Shown here piece by piece: positions 43,354 through 51,421 of a stretch of DNA of 64,000 nt. The notes beneath the pieces were generated by a model. It saw only the letters and a list, made by a program, of their open reading frames with translations. It was not told where the DNA came from and ran no database searches. Source of the stretch: BOG-1155 sp963717985 (GTDB taxonomy: Bacteria; Desulfobacterota; Syntrophorhabdia; Syntrophorhabdales; WCHB1-27); NCBI GenBank assembly GCA_963717985.1, contig CAVQYC010000002.1, positions 1-64,000 of the forward strand. Reading direction: 5' to 3'. The position numbers and the translations under genes are program-made. Positions within the stretch are counted from its first letter, which is position 1. The number at the start of each line of letters is the position of its first letter.

Positions 43354-44211
43354 ATGAAGCGCGCAGTGTCTGTTGGAGTGATCCTGGTAGCCGCGCTGCT
43401 TTTCGCCACGGCCGCCGGAGCGCAAGGTGCCCCCGCCGGTGGGAGGAACGTCATCCTTGCAACCACGACCAGCACACAGGATTCGGGTCTGCTCGACGTG
43501 CTGCTCCCGCTCTTTGAGAAGAAGACGGGTTATTTCGTGAAGACCATCGCCGTCGGCTCGGGCCAGGCCATGGTGATGGGGCAGAAAGGGGAAGCCGACG
43601 TCCTGCTCGTCCACTCCCCTGACGCGGAGGAAAAATTCATGGCGGGCGGCTACGGCGCGGGCAGGCGGCTCGTCATGCACAACGACTTTGCCATAGTGGG
43701 GCCGGCCGAGGACCGGGCGGGGATCAAAGGCATGAAATCGTCGACCGCGGCGTTCAAGCGGATCGCGACGGCACAGGCGCTCTTCATGTCGAGGGGGGAC
43801 AATTCCGGGACCTACGTGAAGGAAAAGGTTATATGGAAGGCTGCCGGCATCGCGCCGTTGAAGCAAAAATGGTACCAGCAGACGGGCCTCGGCATGGGGC
43901 AGACGCTCAACGTCGCCTCGGAAAAACAGGCATACACCCTCGCCGACCGCGGGACCTACCTGGCACTAGCGAGGCGGCTTGCCCTTGTCATACTTGTCGA
44001 GGGGGAAAGAGACCTGCTCAATATCTACCACGTGATAGAGATCAACCCTGTGAGGTGGCCCAAGGTGAACGCCGCCGGCGCCGTCGCGTTTGCCGATTTC
44101 ATGGTGTCGCCGGAAACACAGGCGGTCATCAAGGTGTTCGGCGTCGATAAATTCGGGTCGCCCCTGTTCTTCCCCGATGCGGGAAAGCAGTCTGAAGACC
44201 TGGGGAAGTAA
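43354..44211 (+). CDS. tupA: Tungstate ABC transporter substrate-binding protein
   Basis: 285 aa from the ATG at 43354, behind AAGGAGGAG. A signal peptide (VGVILVAALLFATAAGA) is followed by the TupA signature LATTTSTQDSGLLDVLLPLF, whose TTTS residues hold the oxyanion, and VLLVHSPDAEEKFMAGGYG. TupA proteins bind tungstate with very high affinity. Anaerobic formate and aldehyde enzymes often need W, which fits syntrophic metabolism. It is first of three genes, 4 bp before tupB. Confidence 0.92.
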   Translation: MKRAVSVGVILVAALLFATAAGAQGAPAGGRNVILATTTSTQDSGLLDVLLPLFEKKTGYFVKTIAVGSGQAMVMGQKGEADVLLVHSPDAEEKFMAGGYGAGRRLVMHNDFAIVGPAEDRAGIKGMKSSTAAFKRIATAQALFMSRGDNSGTYVKEKVIWKAAGIAPLKQKWYQQTGLGMGQTLNVASEKQAYTLADRGTYLALARRLALVILVEGERDLLNIYHVIEINPVRWPKVNAAGAVAFADFMVSPETQAVIKVFGVDKFGSPLFFPDAGKQSEDLGK

Positions 44212-44215
44212 ATAA

Positions 44216-44914
44216 GTGGACCTGATCGTCGAGGGGATCCGCAAGGCTTTCTGGCTCCTGGCCACAGGTGATGCTGAGGTCATGAGCATCACCTTGTTGT
44301 CGCTCAAGGTGTCGGGCCTCGCCACGCTCGTGAGCCTGGTGATCGGTGTATCGGCCGGTACCCTTGTTGCCCTGACGCGCTTCCCCGGCAGGGGCTTCGT
44401 CGTGAGTCTCATCAACACGGGGATGGGTCTGCCGCCGGTGGTGGTGGGTCTCTTCGTCACCATCCTCCTCTGGCGCAGCGGCCCCCTTGGCTTTTTGGGG
44501 ATGCTCTATACGCCGGGTGCCATGATCCTTGCCCAGACGGTAATCGCGACCCCCATCGTCATGGGCATCACCCTTGCCGCCATGCAGCAGCTCCCGAAAA
44601 AACTGAGGCTTCAGATCCTCGCCCTTGGGGCCACGAGGCTCCAACTGGTATGGATATTGACCAAAGAGGCCCGGCTGCCGCTCCTCGCAGCCGTCATGGC
44701 CGGGTTCGGCGGGGTCATCTCGGAGGTAGGCGCCTCGATCATGGTGGGCGGCAACATCAAGGGGTATTCCCGGGTGTTGACCACGGCGACCGTGATGGAG
44801 GCGAGCAAGGGCAACTTCGACACGGCCATCGCCCTCGGCATCATCCTTCTTGTGCTCGCCTTCGCCGTCAACCTGGTGCTTACCCACATCCAGCAAAAGG
44901 AGCGGCCCCGGTGA
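44216..44914 (+). CDS. tupB: Tungstate ABC transporter permease
   Basis: 232 aa from a GTG at 44216. About five or six membrane segments, including LKVSGLATLVSLVIGVSAGT and VVVGLFVTILLW. The permease EAA loop, which contacts the ATPase, is EARLPLLAAVMAGFGGVISEV. The GASIMVGGNI segment matches TupB/WtpB-type permeases. Its stop overlaps the tupC start (GTGA), so the two are translationally coupled. Confidence 0.92.
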   Translation: MDLIVEGIRKAFWLLATGDAEVMSITLLSLKVSGLATLVSLVIGVSAGTLVALTRFPGRGFVVSLINTGMGLPPVVVGLFVTILLWRSGPLGFLGMLYTPGAMILAQTVIATPIVMGITLAAMQQLPKKLRLQILALGATRLQLVWILTKEARLPLLAAVMAGFGGVISEVGASIMVGGNIKGYSRVLTTATVMEASKGNFDTAIALGIILLVLAFAVNLVLTHIQQKERPR

Positions 44915-46023
44915 GCCGTGCGGGTGCGGTCATAGAAGGGCGTGGCCTTCGCGTGACAAGGGGCGGAAGCGTGATCGTCGACGTCCCCTCCTTCACCGTT
45001 GAGGAGGGGGAGATGCTTTCCCTGATAGGTCCCAACGGCGCGGGAAAGACGACGCTCCTCCAGGCCGTCTCCTGCCTGGCGAAGCCTTTCGAGGGCGAGC
45101 TGTTTTTTCGGGGACGGAAGGTGGGCACGGAGTGCCCTGTGCTCACCTACCGGCGCGCCCTTGCAATGGTGTTCCAGGAACCCCTCCTTTTCGACGCTAC
45201 CGTCTTTGAGAACGTGGCGTCGGGGTTGAAGATACGGGGCATGAAAAGGGCGCCGATGCGGTACGCCGTGATGGAAAGCCTGGGCCTCTTCGGCATCGCG
45301 CATCTGTCGGACCGCTCGGCCAGGAGCCTCTCGGGCGGGGAGGCCCAGAGGGCCAGCCTGGCCCGCGCCTTTGCCATCCGCCCGGACATCCTGCTCCTCG
45401 ATGAGCCCTTCGCCTCGCTCGACCCCAGGAGCCGCGAACCGTTGATCGAAGACATGCAGACGGTTGTCAGATCGACAGGGACAACGGCCGTTTTTGTCAC
45501 CCATGACCTGATGGAGAGTGTGCGGCTCTCCGACCGCATGGCCGTGATGGACCGGGGCCGGATCCTTCAATCCGGCCCACCCGAAGAGGTGCTGAACGCC
45601 CCCGTGAACGAGTTTGTCGCCTCCTTCGTGGGCGTCGGCACTATTCTCAAGGGGCAGGTGTTGAAGGCTGGGCGCGATACCGTGACCGTCTCCGTGTCAG
45701 GCGGGGAGATCGAGTCGGCCGGCTCTTTCCCCGTGGGTAGCCACGTCATCCTCTGCATAAGGCCGGAAAACGTCACCCTTTCCGTGCCGGCCGGGACGAT
45801 TTGTGAGGACGGCGGGCCGGTCACGAGCGCGCGGAACGTCTTTCCCGGCACGGTGACCAGGGTCACGCCTATGGGGTTCTACCAGAAAGTCGGCCTCGAC
45901 TGCGGCTTCCCGCTCGTCTCCCATGTGACTATGCAGTCCCGCGAGTCGCTAAAGCTCGCGGAAGGCAGGCGTGTCACGGTCTCCTTCAAGGCTACCGCCG
46001 TTCACGTGATAAAAAAGGACTAG
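44911..46023 (+). CDS. tupC: Tungstate ABC transporter ATP-binding protein
   Basis: 370 aa from a GTG at 44911 overlapping tupB. Walker A is GPNGAGKTT, the signature is RSLSGGEAQRASLARAFA, Walker B is ILLLDEPFASLD and the switch His is in FVTHDLMES. The ~120 residues after the ATPase core form a TOBE-like regulatory domain (SHVILCIRPENVTLSV). In related molybdate/tungstate importers this domain binds the oxyanion and shuts transport, so feedback inhibition is likely. Confidence 0.92.
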   Translation: MSRAGAVIEGRGLRVTRGGSVIVDVPSFTVEEGEMLSLIGPNGAGKTTLLQAVSCLAKPFEGELFFRGRKVGTECPVLTYRRALAMVFQEPLLFDATVFENVASGLKIRGMKRAPMRYAVMESLGLFGIAHLSDRSARSLSGGEAQRASLARAFAIRPDILLLDEPFASLDPRSREPLIEDMQTVVRSTGTTAVFVTHDLMESVRLSDRMAVMDRGRILQSGPPEEVLNAPVNEFVASFVGVGTILKGQVLKAGRDTVTVSVSGGEIESAGSFPVGSHVILCIRPENVTLSVPAGTICEDGGPVTSARNVFPGTVTRVTPMGFYQKVGLDCGFPLVSHVTMQSRESLKLAEGRRVTVSFKATAVHVIKKD

Positions 46024-46087
46024 CGCTTTTTACAAAACCCTCACCTAGACCCCTTAATTTTTTCTTCCGATCATCGATAAGAGTAAC

Positions 46088-46894
46088 ATGCAGTGTTCCA
46101 CACTCAGGGAAGATGTGCTTGCAAGGGCCGAGACTTTGAAAGTCCTGCCGACCCTCAACACGGTCATCGATGAGGTGCTTCGGGTTCTCTCGGACGAGAA
46201 TTCGTCTTTCAACCGGCTCTTCAATGTGGTCAGGTATGATCAGGCCATTTCTTCAAAGGTCATCAGCATCGCGAATTCCGCCTATTTCGGCAGGGGGTCT
46301 CAGATAACCAACCTGGAGAGGGCCATGGTGGCCATCGGGTTTGACGAGATAAGAAGGATCGTCATGTGTCTCGTTTTCCTCAAGGAGATGCTCCACGAGT
46401 GGGATCTGAGTCAGGCCGACCTCGCGATCCTCTGGACGCATTCGCTCTCCGTTGCGTGCGCGGCAAAGGTCCTGGCCGCCAAGACGATGGCCGAGGACCG
46501 CGAGAAGGTATTTACCGTATCGATCCTCCACGATATAGGCAAGGTGCCCCTTTTTATGCACGGCGACCCGTACAGGAAGCTCATAGAGGAAGCGGCGCGC
46601 ACGGGCACGGACATCTGCTGCCTCGAAAACGAGACCTTCGGCATCGACCATCAGGAGGTAGGCCAGTTCATGGCGGTGAAGTGGAGGTTCCCCCAAGAGT
46701 TTTCCGCGGTCATCCGAAAACACCACGGGAGAGTGGAAACAGGGGAGCCCCTCGTCGACCTGATCGCGAAGGCCGACAGGTTCGTCGAGAACCCCGCAGC
46801 CGACCTCGGCGCCGAAGGCATTATTCTCAGGGGAGAAGAAAGCTTGATAAAGGCCGAAACACAGAGGATCGGCGAACTCATGGGGGTGGCGTGA
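46088..46894 (+). CDS. HDOD-domain signalling protein
   Basis: 268 aa. HDOD domain from ~residue 20 (LPTLNTVIDEVLRVLSDE, then SKVISIANSAYFGRGSQITN and ERAMVAIGFDEIRRIVM). The HD-like pair is in VSILHDIGKVPLF, and a second His cluster is IRKHHGRVE. HDOD proteins are non-catalytic relatives of HD-GYP phosphodiesterases and often sit in two-component or chemotaxis-like pathways. It overlaps the hybrid histidine kinase by one base (TGATG), so the two probably act in one pathway. The retained HD suggests possible phosphohydrolase activity. Confidence 0.85.
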   Translation: MQCSTLREDVLARAETLKVLPTLNTVIDEVLRVLSDENSSFNRLFNVVRYDQAISSKVISIANSAYFGRGSQITNLERAMVAIGFDEIRRIVMCLVFLKEMLHEWDLSQADLAILWTHSLSVACAAKVLAAKTMAEDREKVFTVSILHDIGKVPLFMHGDPYRKLIEEAARTGTDICCLENETFGIDHQEVGQFMAVKWRFPQEFSAVIRKHHGRVETGEPLVDLIAKADRFVENPAADLGAEGIILRGEESLIKAETQRIGELMGVA

Positions 46895-48882
46895 TGACGG
46901 CACATCAGCTCGGCGCAGAGTCCTTCCTTTTTCAATGGAACTTTTTCGAGCGCGCCATCAGCAACTACTCCATCATCCTCAAGATGTTCCAGCACATGGA
47001 GGCCGAAAAGGATCTTCTCGCTCACATGCCGAAAGTGTTTGTCGAGGAGACGATTTTCGATAGCTGCCAACTCGTCATGAGGGGCGACGGGACCGGAGAG
47101 TTCTTTTCCGTCGACGGCAGCCTGAAAGCGGTGGATTGGGAGAAGATCGAGCGGCGAAGGGGGCGGGCCTTTTCCCCTATCGTCACTCAGGATACCTTTG
47201 GCTACGGCACGCTCTACGTGTATCCCCTGAAGCGGGCTATCCACGTCTTCGGTTATCTCCTTTTCGGGAAAAAGAAATCGATCACCCTCGACGCGAATAT
47301 CGTGAGAGACCTGGAACTGCTCTGTGAGATTATGAACCGCTTCATCCTGCTCAACATGCGCATAGACGAGTTGAAGGCGGCGGAGGACGCAAAAATACGC
47401 CAGCTCGATACACGGCTTGCCACCACGAAAACGCTCCTCGAGAACGTCATCGAGCAGTTCCCCCACGCGCTCTTCCTCCTCGATGAGAAGGGGAGCATCT
47501 GTTTCGCCAACAAGACCGCGAATGACGAGTTTATGCAAGGGAAGGAACTCGTCGGGGAGCGGATCGAGGACGTGCTGGGCGGGATCGAGAAGGCGCTCCT
47601 TGGGAAAGATGTGATCCTCCGGGGAGAATTGCATCACAGGCGCGGCGGCGAGTACAAGCTTTACAGCCTGGAGACCTACCCCATAAAGGACGGCAAGGGC
47701 AGAGCCGTCTTCAAGAGCCTCGTCCTCAAGAACGTCGTCGACGAGAGGGTCGAGGAGGAAGAGACCACGTACAGGGGCAGGATGGAGAGCATAGGCAAGC
47801 TTGCGGGCGGTGTCGCGCACGATTTCAATAACGTGCTGACAGGCATACTCGGCTATGCCTCCCTGATGAAAAAGGTGGCGCCCCAGGAGGGGCCGCTTGG
47901 CAGGTATGCGGAGGTCATCGAAGCTTCCGCGAAAAGGGCTGCCAGCCTGACCGAGCACCTCCTCAATTTTTCAAGAAGGCAAAGGACGCAGACACTCGAT
48001 GTCGTGGACCTGAACTCGCTGCTCGGCGATGTACTGTTTCTCGTGCGGGAAAGCTTCAGGACCGTCAACGTGGAGAAGGAGTTCGAGGCGTCGCTGCCGC
48101 CCATCAGGGGGGACGCGGGCGAGCTGCAGCACGTCTTCCTTAACCTGTGCGTCAACGCCAAGGACGCCATGCCCGAGGGCGGCACGCTGACGATAACGAC
48201 GTCGCGGGAAGCGGTCGGGGGCAACGCGGGATTTGCGGCGGTGAAGATCCGCGATACCGGGCCGGGCATTGACGAAAGTCTGAAGAAGCGGGTCTTCGAG
48301 CCCTACTTCACGACAAAAACAGAGGATAAGAAGCTGGGCATGGGGCTCTACCTGGTCCAAAAGACAGTAAAGCGCCACGGCGGCTTCATCGAGCTGGAAA
48401 GCGGAGCCGAGACCGGGACGACCTTCACCCTCTATTTTCCCTTCGCGGAACCCGTGGGTGAGCCCCCGAAAGAGCTTGCCCAGCCCATGCGGGACTTGAG
48501 GAAAAGGACGATACTGGTGGTCGATGATGAGGAGGTCGTTAGGGAACTGCTCGCAGGGCTCCTTAGCCAGGAGGGCTATGAGGTGCTGCGGGCCCAGGAC
48601 GGGGTGGAAGCCGTTGCCCTCTTTGAAGGCAGGGCGGTCTCAATAGACCTGGTCATCCTCGATATGATCATGCCTCGCATGAAGGGAGAAGAAGTGCTTG
48701 CAAGGCTGAGAGACATGCCGGCCTCTCCGAAGGTCGTGATATCGAGCGGCTTTATGACCGAAGAACAGCGCGGCAAGCTGAAGGAATACGGGGTCGACGG
48801 ATTCCTCGACAAACCCTATGGTGAAGAGGACGTGCTCAATGTAGTGAGGTCGGTCCTGGCGAAGGCGCCTGTTTTTTCTTGA
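46894..48882 (+). CDS. Hybrid sensor histidine kinase with C-terminal receiver
   Basis: 662 aa from the ATG at 46894; longer frames run through the HDOD gene. It is cytoplasmic, with no membrane segment. The N-terminal ~190 residues are a GAF-like input region. A coiled coil and PAS domain follow (LFLLDEKGSICFANKTANDEF). HisKA has the phospho-His in LAGGVAHDFNNVLTGILGYA. HATPase has NLCVNAKDAMPEGG, DTGPGIDESLKKRVFEPYFTT and LGMGLYLVQKTV. The C-terminal receiver has acidic DDEE, phospho-Asp in LVILDMIMPRMKGEE and Lys in GFLDKPYG. Coupling with the HDOD gene suggests a shared signal. Confidence 0.92.
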   Translation: MTAHQLGAESFLFQWNFFERAISNYSIILKMFQHMEAEKDLLAHMPKVFVEETIFDSCQLVMRGDGTGEFFSVDGSLKAVDWEKIERRRGRAFSPIVTQDTFGYGTLYVYPLKRAIHVFGYLLFGKKKSITLDANIVRDLELLCEIMNRFILLNMRIDELKAAEDAKIRQLDTRLATTKTLLENVIEQFPHALFLLDEKGSICFANKTANDEFMQGKELVGERIEDVLGGIEKALLGKDVILRGELHHRRGGEYKLYSLETYPIKDGKGRAVFKSLVLKNVVDERVEEEETTYRGRMESIGKLAGGVAHDFNNVLTGILGYASLMKKVAPQEGPLGRYAEVIEASAKRAASLTEHLLNFSRRQRTQTLDVVDLNSLLGDVLFLVRESFRTVNVEKEFEASLPPIRGDAGELQHVFLNLCVNAKDAMPEGGTLTITTSREAVGGNAGFAAVKIRDTGPGIDESLKKRVFEPYFTTKTEDKKLGMGLYLVQKTVKRHGGFIELESGAETGTTFTLYFPFAEPVGEPPKELAQPMRDLRKRTILVVDDEEVVRELLAGLLSQEGYEVLRAQDGVEAVALFEGRAVSIDLVILDMIMPRMKGEEVLARLRDMPASPKVVISSGFMTEEQRGKLKEYGVDGFLDKPYGEEDVLNVVRSVLAKAPVFS

Positions 48883-48951
48883 TTTGGCGCGCGGTCTGGT
48901 GAATAATTAAGATGATACGAAAATCATGGCCACCTTCTCTCAAAAGATCAG

Positions 48952-49272
48952 ATGAGACATGTCTACCTGTTTCTCTCGGTTGCTTTCAATGTCGCATCCT
49001 ATCTGCTGTACAAGAGCATTTCCCGCAAACCGGGTAATACCCTCTGGCTCATTGTATTCTCGTCAGGCTTGATCCTCGGTAGTATCAATGTACTGTTCTT
49101 CACGAAAGCGCTTAAGGATATGAAATTGAGTATCGCCTACCCCGTGTTTTCCGGGGCATGCATATTCTTCATGATGATATTGTCTTATGTGATCTTTGGC
49201 GAAAAAATAAGTGTGATAAATATGGTCGGCGCGGCTGTCGTTGTGGTGGGCATAGCTTTACTGTCGCAGTGA
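48952..49272 (+). CDS. Small multidrug-resistance (SMR)-like membrane protein
   Basis: 106 aa with four membrane segments: VYLFLSVAFNVASYLLYKSI, LWLIVFSSGLILGSINVLFF, LSIAYPVFSGACIFFMMILS and VINMVGAAVVVVGIALL. The LSIAYPVFSG stretch resembles the SMR helix-3 dimer motif (AYAxWxG). The essential helix-1 Glu of EmrE is absent (LSVAFNVASY), so proton-coupled drug export is doubtful; lipid-flippase-like or EamA-half roles are alternatives. It stands alone. Confidence 0.75.
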   Translation: MRHVYLFLSVAFNVASYLLYKSISRKPGNTLWLIVFSSGLILGSINVLFFTKALKDMKLSIAYPVFSGACIFFMMILSYVIFGEKISVINMVGAAVVVVGIALLSQ

Positions 49273-49330
49273 GGGGACGCGGGGGCAAAGTCCGGGGGAT
49301 GCCTCGCCAAAGGAGATGAGGGGGCGTTGC

Positions 49331-49765
49331 ATGAAGTACCAGGTCGGCAGGGTGGGCAGGTGCATAGTGGCGAGGTTCGACCACGGGGACGATATCCTCG
49401 GCGGGCTTTCGCAGATTGCAGAGGACGAGCATATCAGGGCCGCCGTCTTCTACCTGGTGGGAGGCATGACGCACGCCAGGATAGTAGTGGGGCCAAGGCA
49501 GGAGGAGTTGCCCCCTGAGCCCGTATGGCGCTCCCTCGACGAGAGTCATGAGACGGTCGGGGTCGGGACCATCTTCTGGCAAGGGGATGTACCGAGGATC
49601 CATTTCCACGGCGTCTACGGGAAACGGGACACAGTCAAAACAGGGTGTCTGCGGGAGCTTGCCGAGACCTTCATCATCATGGAGGCGGTGATACTGGAGA
49701 TAGAGGGCGTGGAGGCCACACGCGGGACGGACCCGGCCTCCGGCCTGCTGCTCCTCACGCTGTGA
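49331..49765 (+). CDS. DUF296/PPC-domain protein
   Basis: 144 aa from the second ATG at 49331. The first ATG (49316) abuts AAAGGAG with no spacing, while GAGGGG is well placed for the second. PPC (DUF296) fold: VARFDHGDDILGGLSQIA, AVFYLVGGMTHARIVVG, then a conserved metal-binding-like IHFHGVYGKRD and EAVILEIEGVEA. In plants this fold is in AT-hook proteins; bacterial versions are stand-alone trimers of unknown role. It is convergent with the SPL gene, 3 bp apart. Confidence 0.85.
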   Translation: MKYQVGRVGRCIVARFDHGDDILGGLSQIAEDEHIRAAVFYLVGGMTHARIVVGPRQEELPPEPVWRSLDESHETVGVGTIFWQGDVPRIHFHGVYGKRDTVKTGCLRELAETFIIMEAVILEIEGVEATRGTDPASGLLLLTL

Positions 49766-49768
49766 CGA

Positions 49769-50518
49769 TCAGCAGCACTCCACGTCTATTGACCCGAAGG
49801 CGCGATTGAGCCGCTCGATGACCCCGTCAATGAATACGCCGTCGAGCCACTCATCGAGCACCTGCCTCCTGTAGACGGCCTTTGTCTTCGACGGATAGTT
49901 CATTCCGTCAATGAGCACCTTATCTACGTGGGGCCGGACCTTGCGCGCCAGGACCTCGGGGTCCATGGGGAGCACGGGGCCGATAAAGGCATAGGTGGAG
50001 ATGCCGTTCTCGTGGAGCGTCTTCAGGGCCTCAACCCTCGCCTTTATAGGCGGCGCCCCCGGCTCGAATACCTTCCTCACCGCGTCACTGTCCGTGGTGA
50101 TCGTGATCCCCACCGAGAGGTTGTCGAAGGTCTTGAGCAGGTCGAGGTCCCTCAGCACGAGGGGGGATTTGGTCAGGATATTGACGGGGAAGGGCCTCGA
50201 CCGCAGCACCTCCAGACATCCCCTCGTCACGCGGTACCGGGCCTCCAACGGCTGGTAGGGGTCCGTCACCGAGCTGAGGATAATGGTACCGGCGCCGGCC
50301 TTCCTTGTCTGCCTTTCCAGGAGCCGGGGTGCGTTGACCTTCACGTCCACGAAACTCCCCCAGGGCTCGCGGTGTCCGGTAAACCTCTTCATGAAGCTCG
50401 CGTAGCAATAGGCACATGCATGCGAGCAGCCGACATAGGGGTTGACACAGTAAGTGATGCCGTCGATGCCCGATCTCGAAAGGATCGATTTTGCCTCTAT
50501 CTCCCTGGTTGTCGTCAC
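49769..50518 (-). CDS. SPL-family radical SAM protein
   Basis: 249 aa. The cluster motif is YVGCSHACAYCYASFM (CX3CX2C), with the SPL-like opening ITYCVNPYVGC and LSSVTDPYQPLEARYRVTRG. The family includes spore photoproduct lyase, but most members in non-spore-formers are of unknown function. The C-terminus ends in VECC, an unusual pair of cysteines. The frame is intact. No sporulation gene is nearby, so DNA-lesion repair should not be assumed. Confidence 0.8.
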   Translation of the reverse strand: MTTTREIEAKSILSRSGIDGITYCVNPYVGCSHACAYCYASFMKRFTGHREPWGSFVDVKVNAPRLLERQTRKAGAGTIILSSVTDPYQPLEARYRVTRGCLEVLRSRPFPVNILTKSPLVLRDLDLLKTFDNLSVGITITTDSDAVRKVFEPGAPPIKARVEALKTLHENGISTYAFIGPVLPMDPEVLARKVRPHVDKVLIDGMNYPSKTKAVYRRQVLDEWLDGVFIDGVIERLNRAFGSIDVECC

Positions 50519-50622
50519 GAGACTATTATACCATGACCGGCCCCTACGGTCGCGTCAGCAGAACGAATTTTGTCTTGCTACTGTCCGCCCCGGCATGATA
50601 GAAATGCAAGGGAGGTGTTTCC

Positions 50623-51180
50623 ATGAGAGAGGGTCGTGTCTGCCCCTGGTGGTGCTGCTTCACCTTCGACAACCCGTTGAGGCGGTTTTTCCACAATCCC
50701 GAGGCAATCCTGTCGCCTTACATCAGGCCGGGCTTCACCGTGGTCGACATCGGGCCGGGCATGGGTTTTTTTACCATTGCCATGTGCCGCCTGGTGGGAA
50801 AGGAGGGCAGGGTTATAGCCGCGGACGTGCAGCAGAAGATGCTTGACGGCGTCATGCGGCGAGCGCTGCGTTCCGGCCTGACGGACCGGCTGGAGACGGT
50901 GCAGTCCTTGCCCGGGGACCTGCGCGTCAGTGAGAAGGCAGACTTCGTCCTGGCGTTCTGGATGGTCCACGAGACGCCGGACCGGGAGCGCTTCCTGGGG
51001 CAGGTAGCCGGCCTGCTCAAGCCCGAAGGCAGGTTCCTTATGGTTGAGCCTAGTCTTCACGTCAGGAAAAGGGCCTTTGACATTACCGTCGGGGAGGCGA
51101 AAACAGCGGGTCTCAGGCTTGAAGGGGCGCCACGGATCGCATTGAGCAGGTCCGCCCTCTTTGCGCCTTCGGCAATGTGA
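50623..51180 (+). CDS. Class I SAM-dependent methyltransferase
   Basis: 185 aa. Motif I is FTVVDIGPGMGFFTIAMCRL, acidic motif II is RVIAADVQQ, and LLKPEGRFLMVEP matches the later core. The N-terminal CPWWCCFTFDNPLRRFFHNP is cysteine-rich and typical of a group near the UbiE/COQ5 family seen in anaerobes. The substrate is unknown. AGGGAGGTG provides a ribosome-binding site before the ATG at 50623. A strong terminator hairpin follows. Confidence 0.8.
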   Translation: MREGRVCPWWCCFTFDNPLRRFFHNPEAILSPYIRPGFTVVDIGPGMGFFTIAMCRLVGKEGRVIAADVQQKMLDGVMRRALRSGLTDRLETVQSLPGDLRVSEKADFVLAFWMVHETPDRERFLGQVAGLLKPEGRFLMVEPSLHVRKRAFDITVGEAKTAGLRLEGAPRIALSRSALFAPSAM

Positions 51181-51194
51181 AGACTCCTAAAGGT

Positions 51195-51240
51195 TGGGGG
51201 ACACTCCTCTCGCCCTCTTGCTTTCGGAGGGGTGTCCCCC
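51195..51240 (+). terminator. Terminator of the methyltransferase gene
   Basis: GGGGGACACTCCTC pairs with GGAGGGGTGTCCCCC (ending 51240) around a CU-rich loop; TT follows. It is a very stable stem with a weak U-tract. Confidence 0.65.
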
Positions 51241-51248
51241 TTCGATTA

Positions 51249-51374
51249 CGGCCGAGTCGATTTTTGATGGATGGTGCGGAAGCCGGGACGTGTCCGGGCC
51301 GGAGCGTACTGCGCGTACGTGAGGACCCGGACACGTCCCGGCGACCGTGCCAGGCGCAAAAAGCGACTCGGCCG
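51249..51374 (+). repeat. Multi-helix structured element, copy A
   Basis: 126 nt. The outer helix is CGGCCGAGTCG/CGACTCGGCCG. TTTTTG pairs with CAAAAA and GGTGCGG with CCGTGCC. The main helix is a perfect 17 bp (51282-51298 with 51326-51342) and the apical helix is CGTAC/GTACG. Conserved unpaired segments match 28011-28137. It lies between the methyltransferase terminator and the polX promoter. Confidence 0.8.
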
Positions 51375-51386
51375 CACCCGTTTCTG

Positions 51387-51416
51387 TTGACTTCGTTTTC
51401 CCCCTTGTATGATAAT
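51387..51416 (+). promoter_or_regulatory. Promoter of polX, probably giving a leaderless mRNA
   Basis: TTGACT (51387-51392) and GATAAT (51411-51416, 18-bp spacer); TATGAT at 51408-51413 is an alternative with a 15-bp spacer. The polX ATG is at 51422, about where transcription should start, and no Shine-Dalgarno precedes it. Confidence 0.55.
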
Positions 51417-51421
51417 AGTTG

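Noticed and set aside
49769..50518. Spore photoproduct lyase function for the SPL-type protein
   Set aside because: Only the family-level radical-SAM pattern is visible and no sporulation genes are nearby, so a specific role is not supported.
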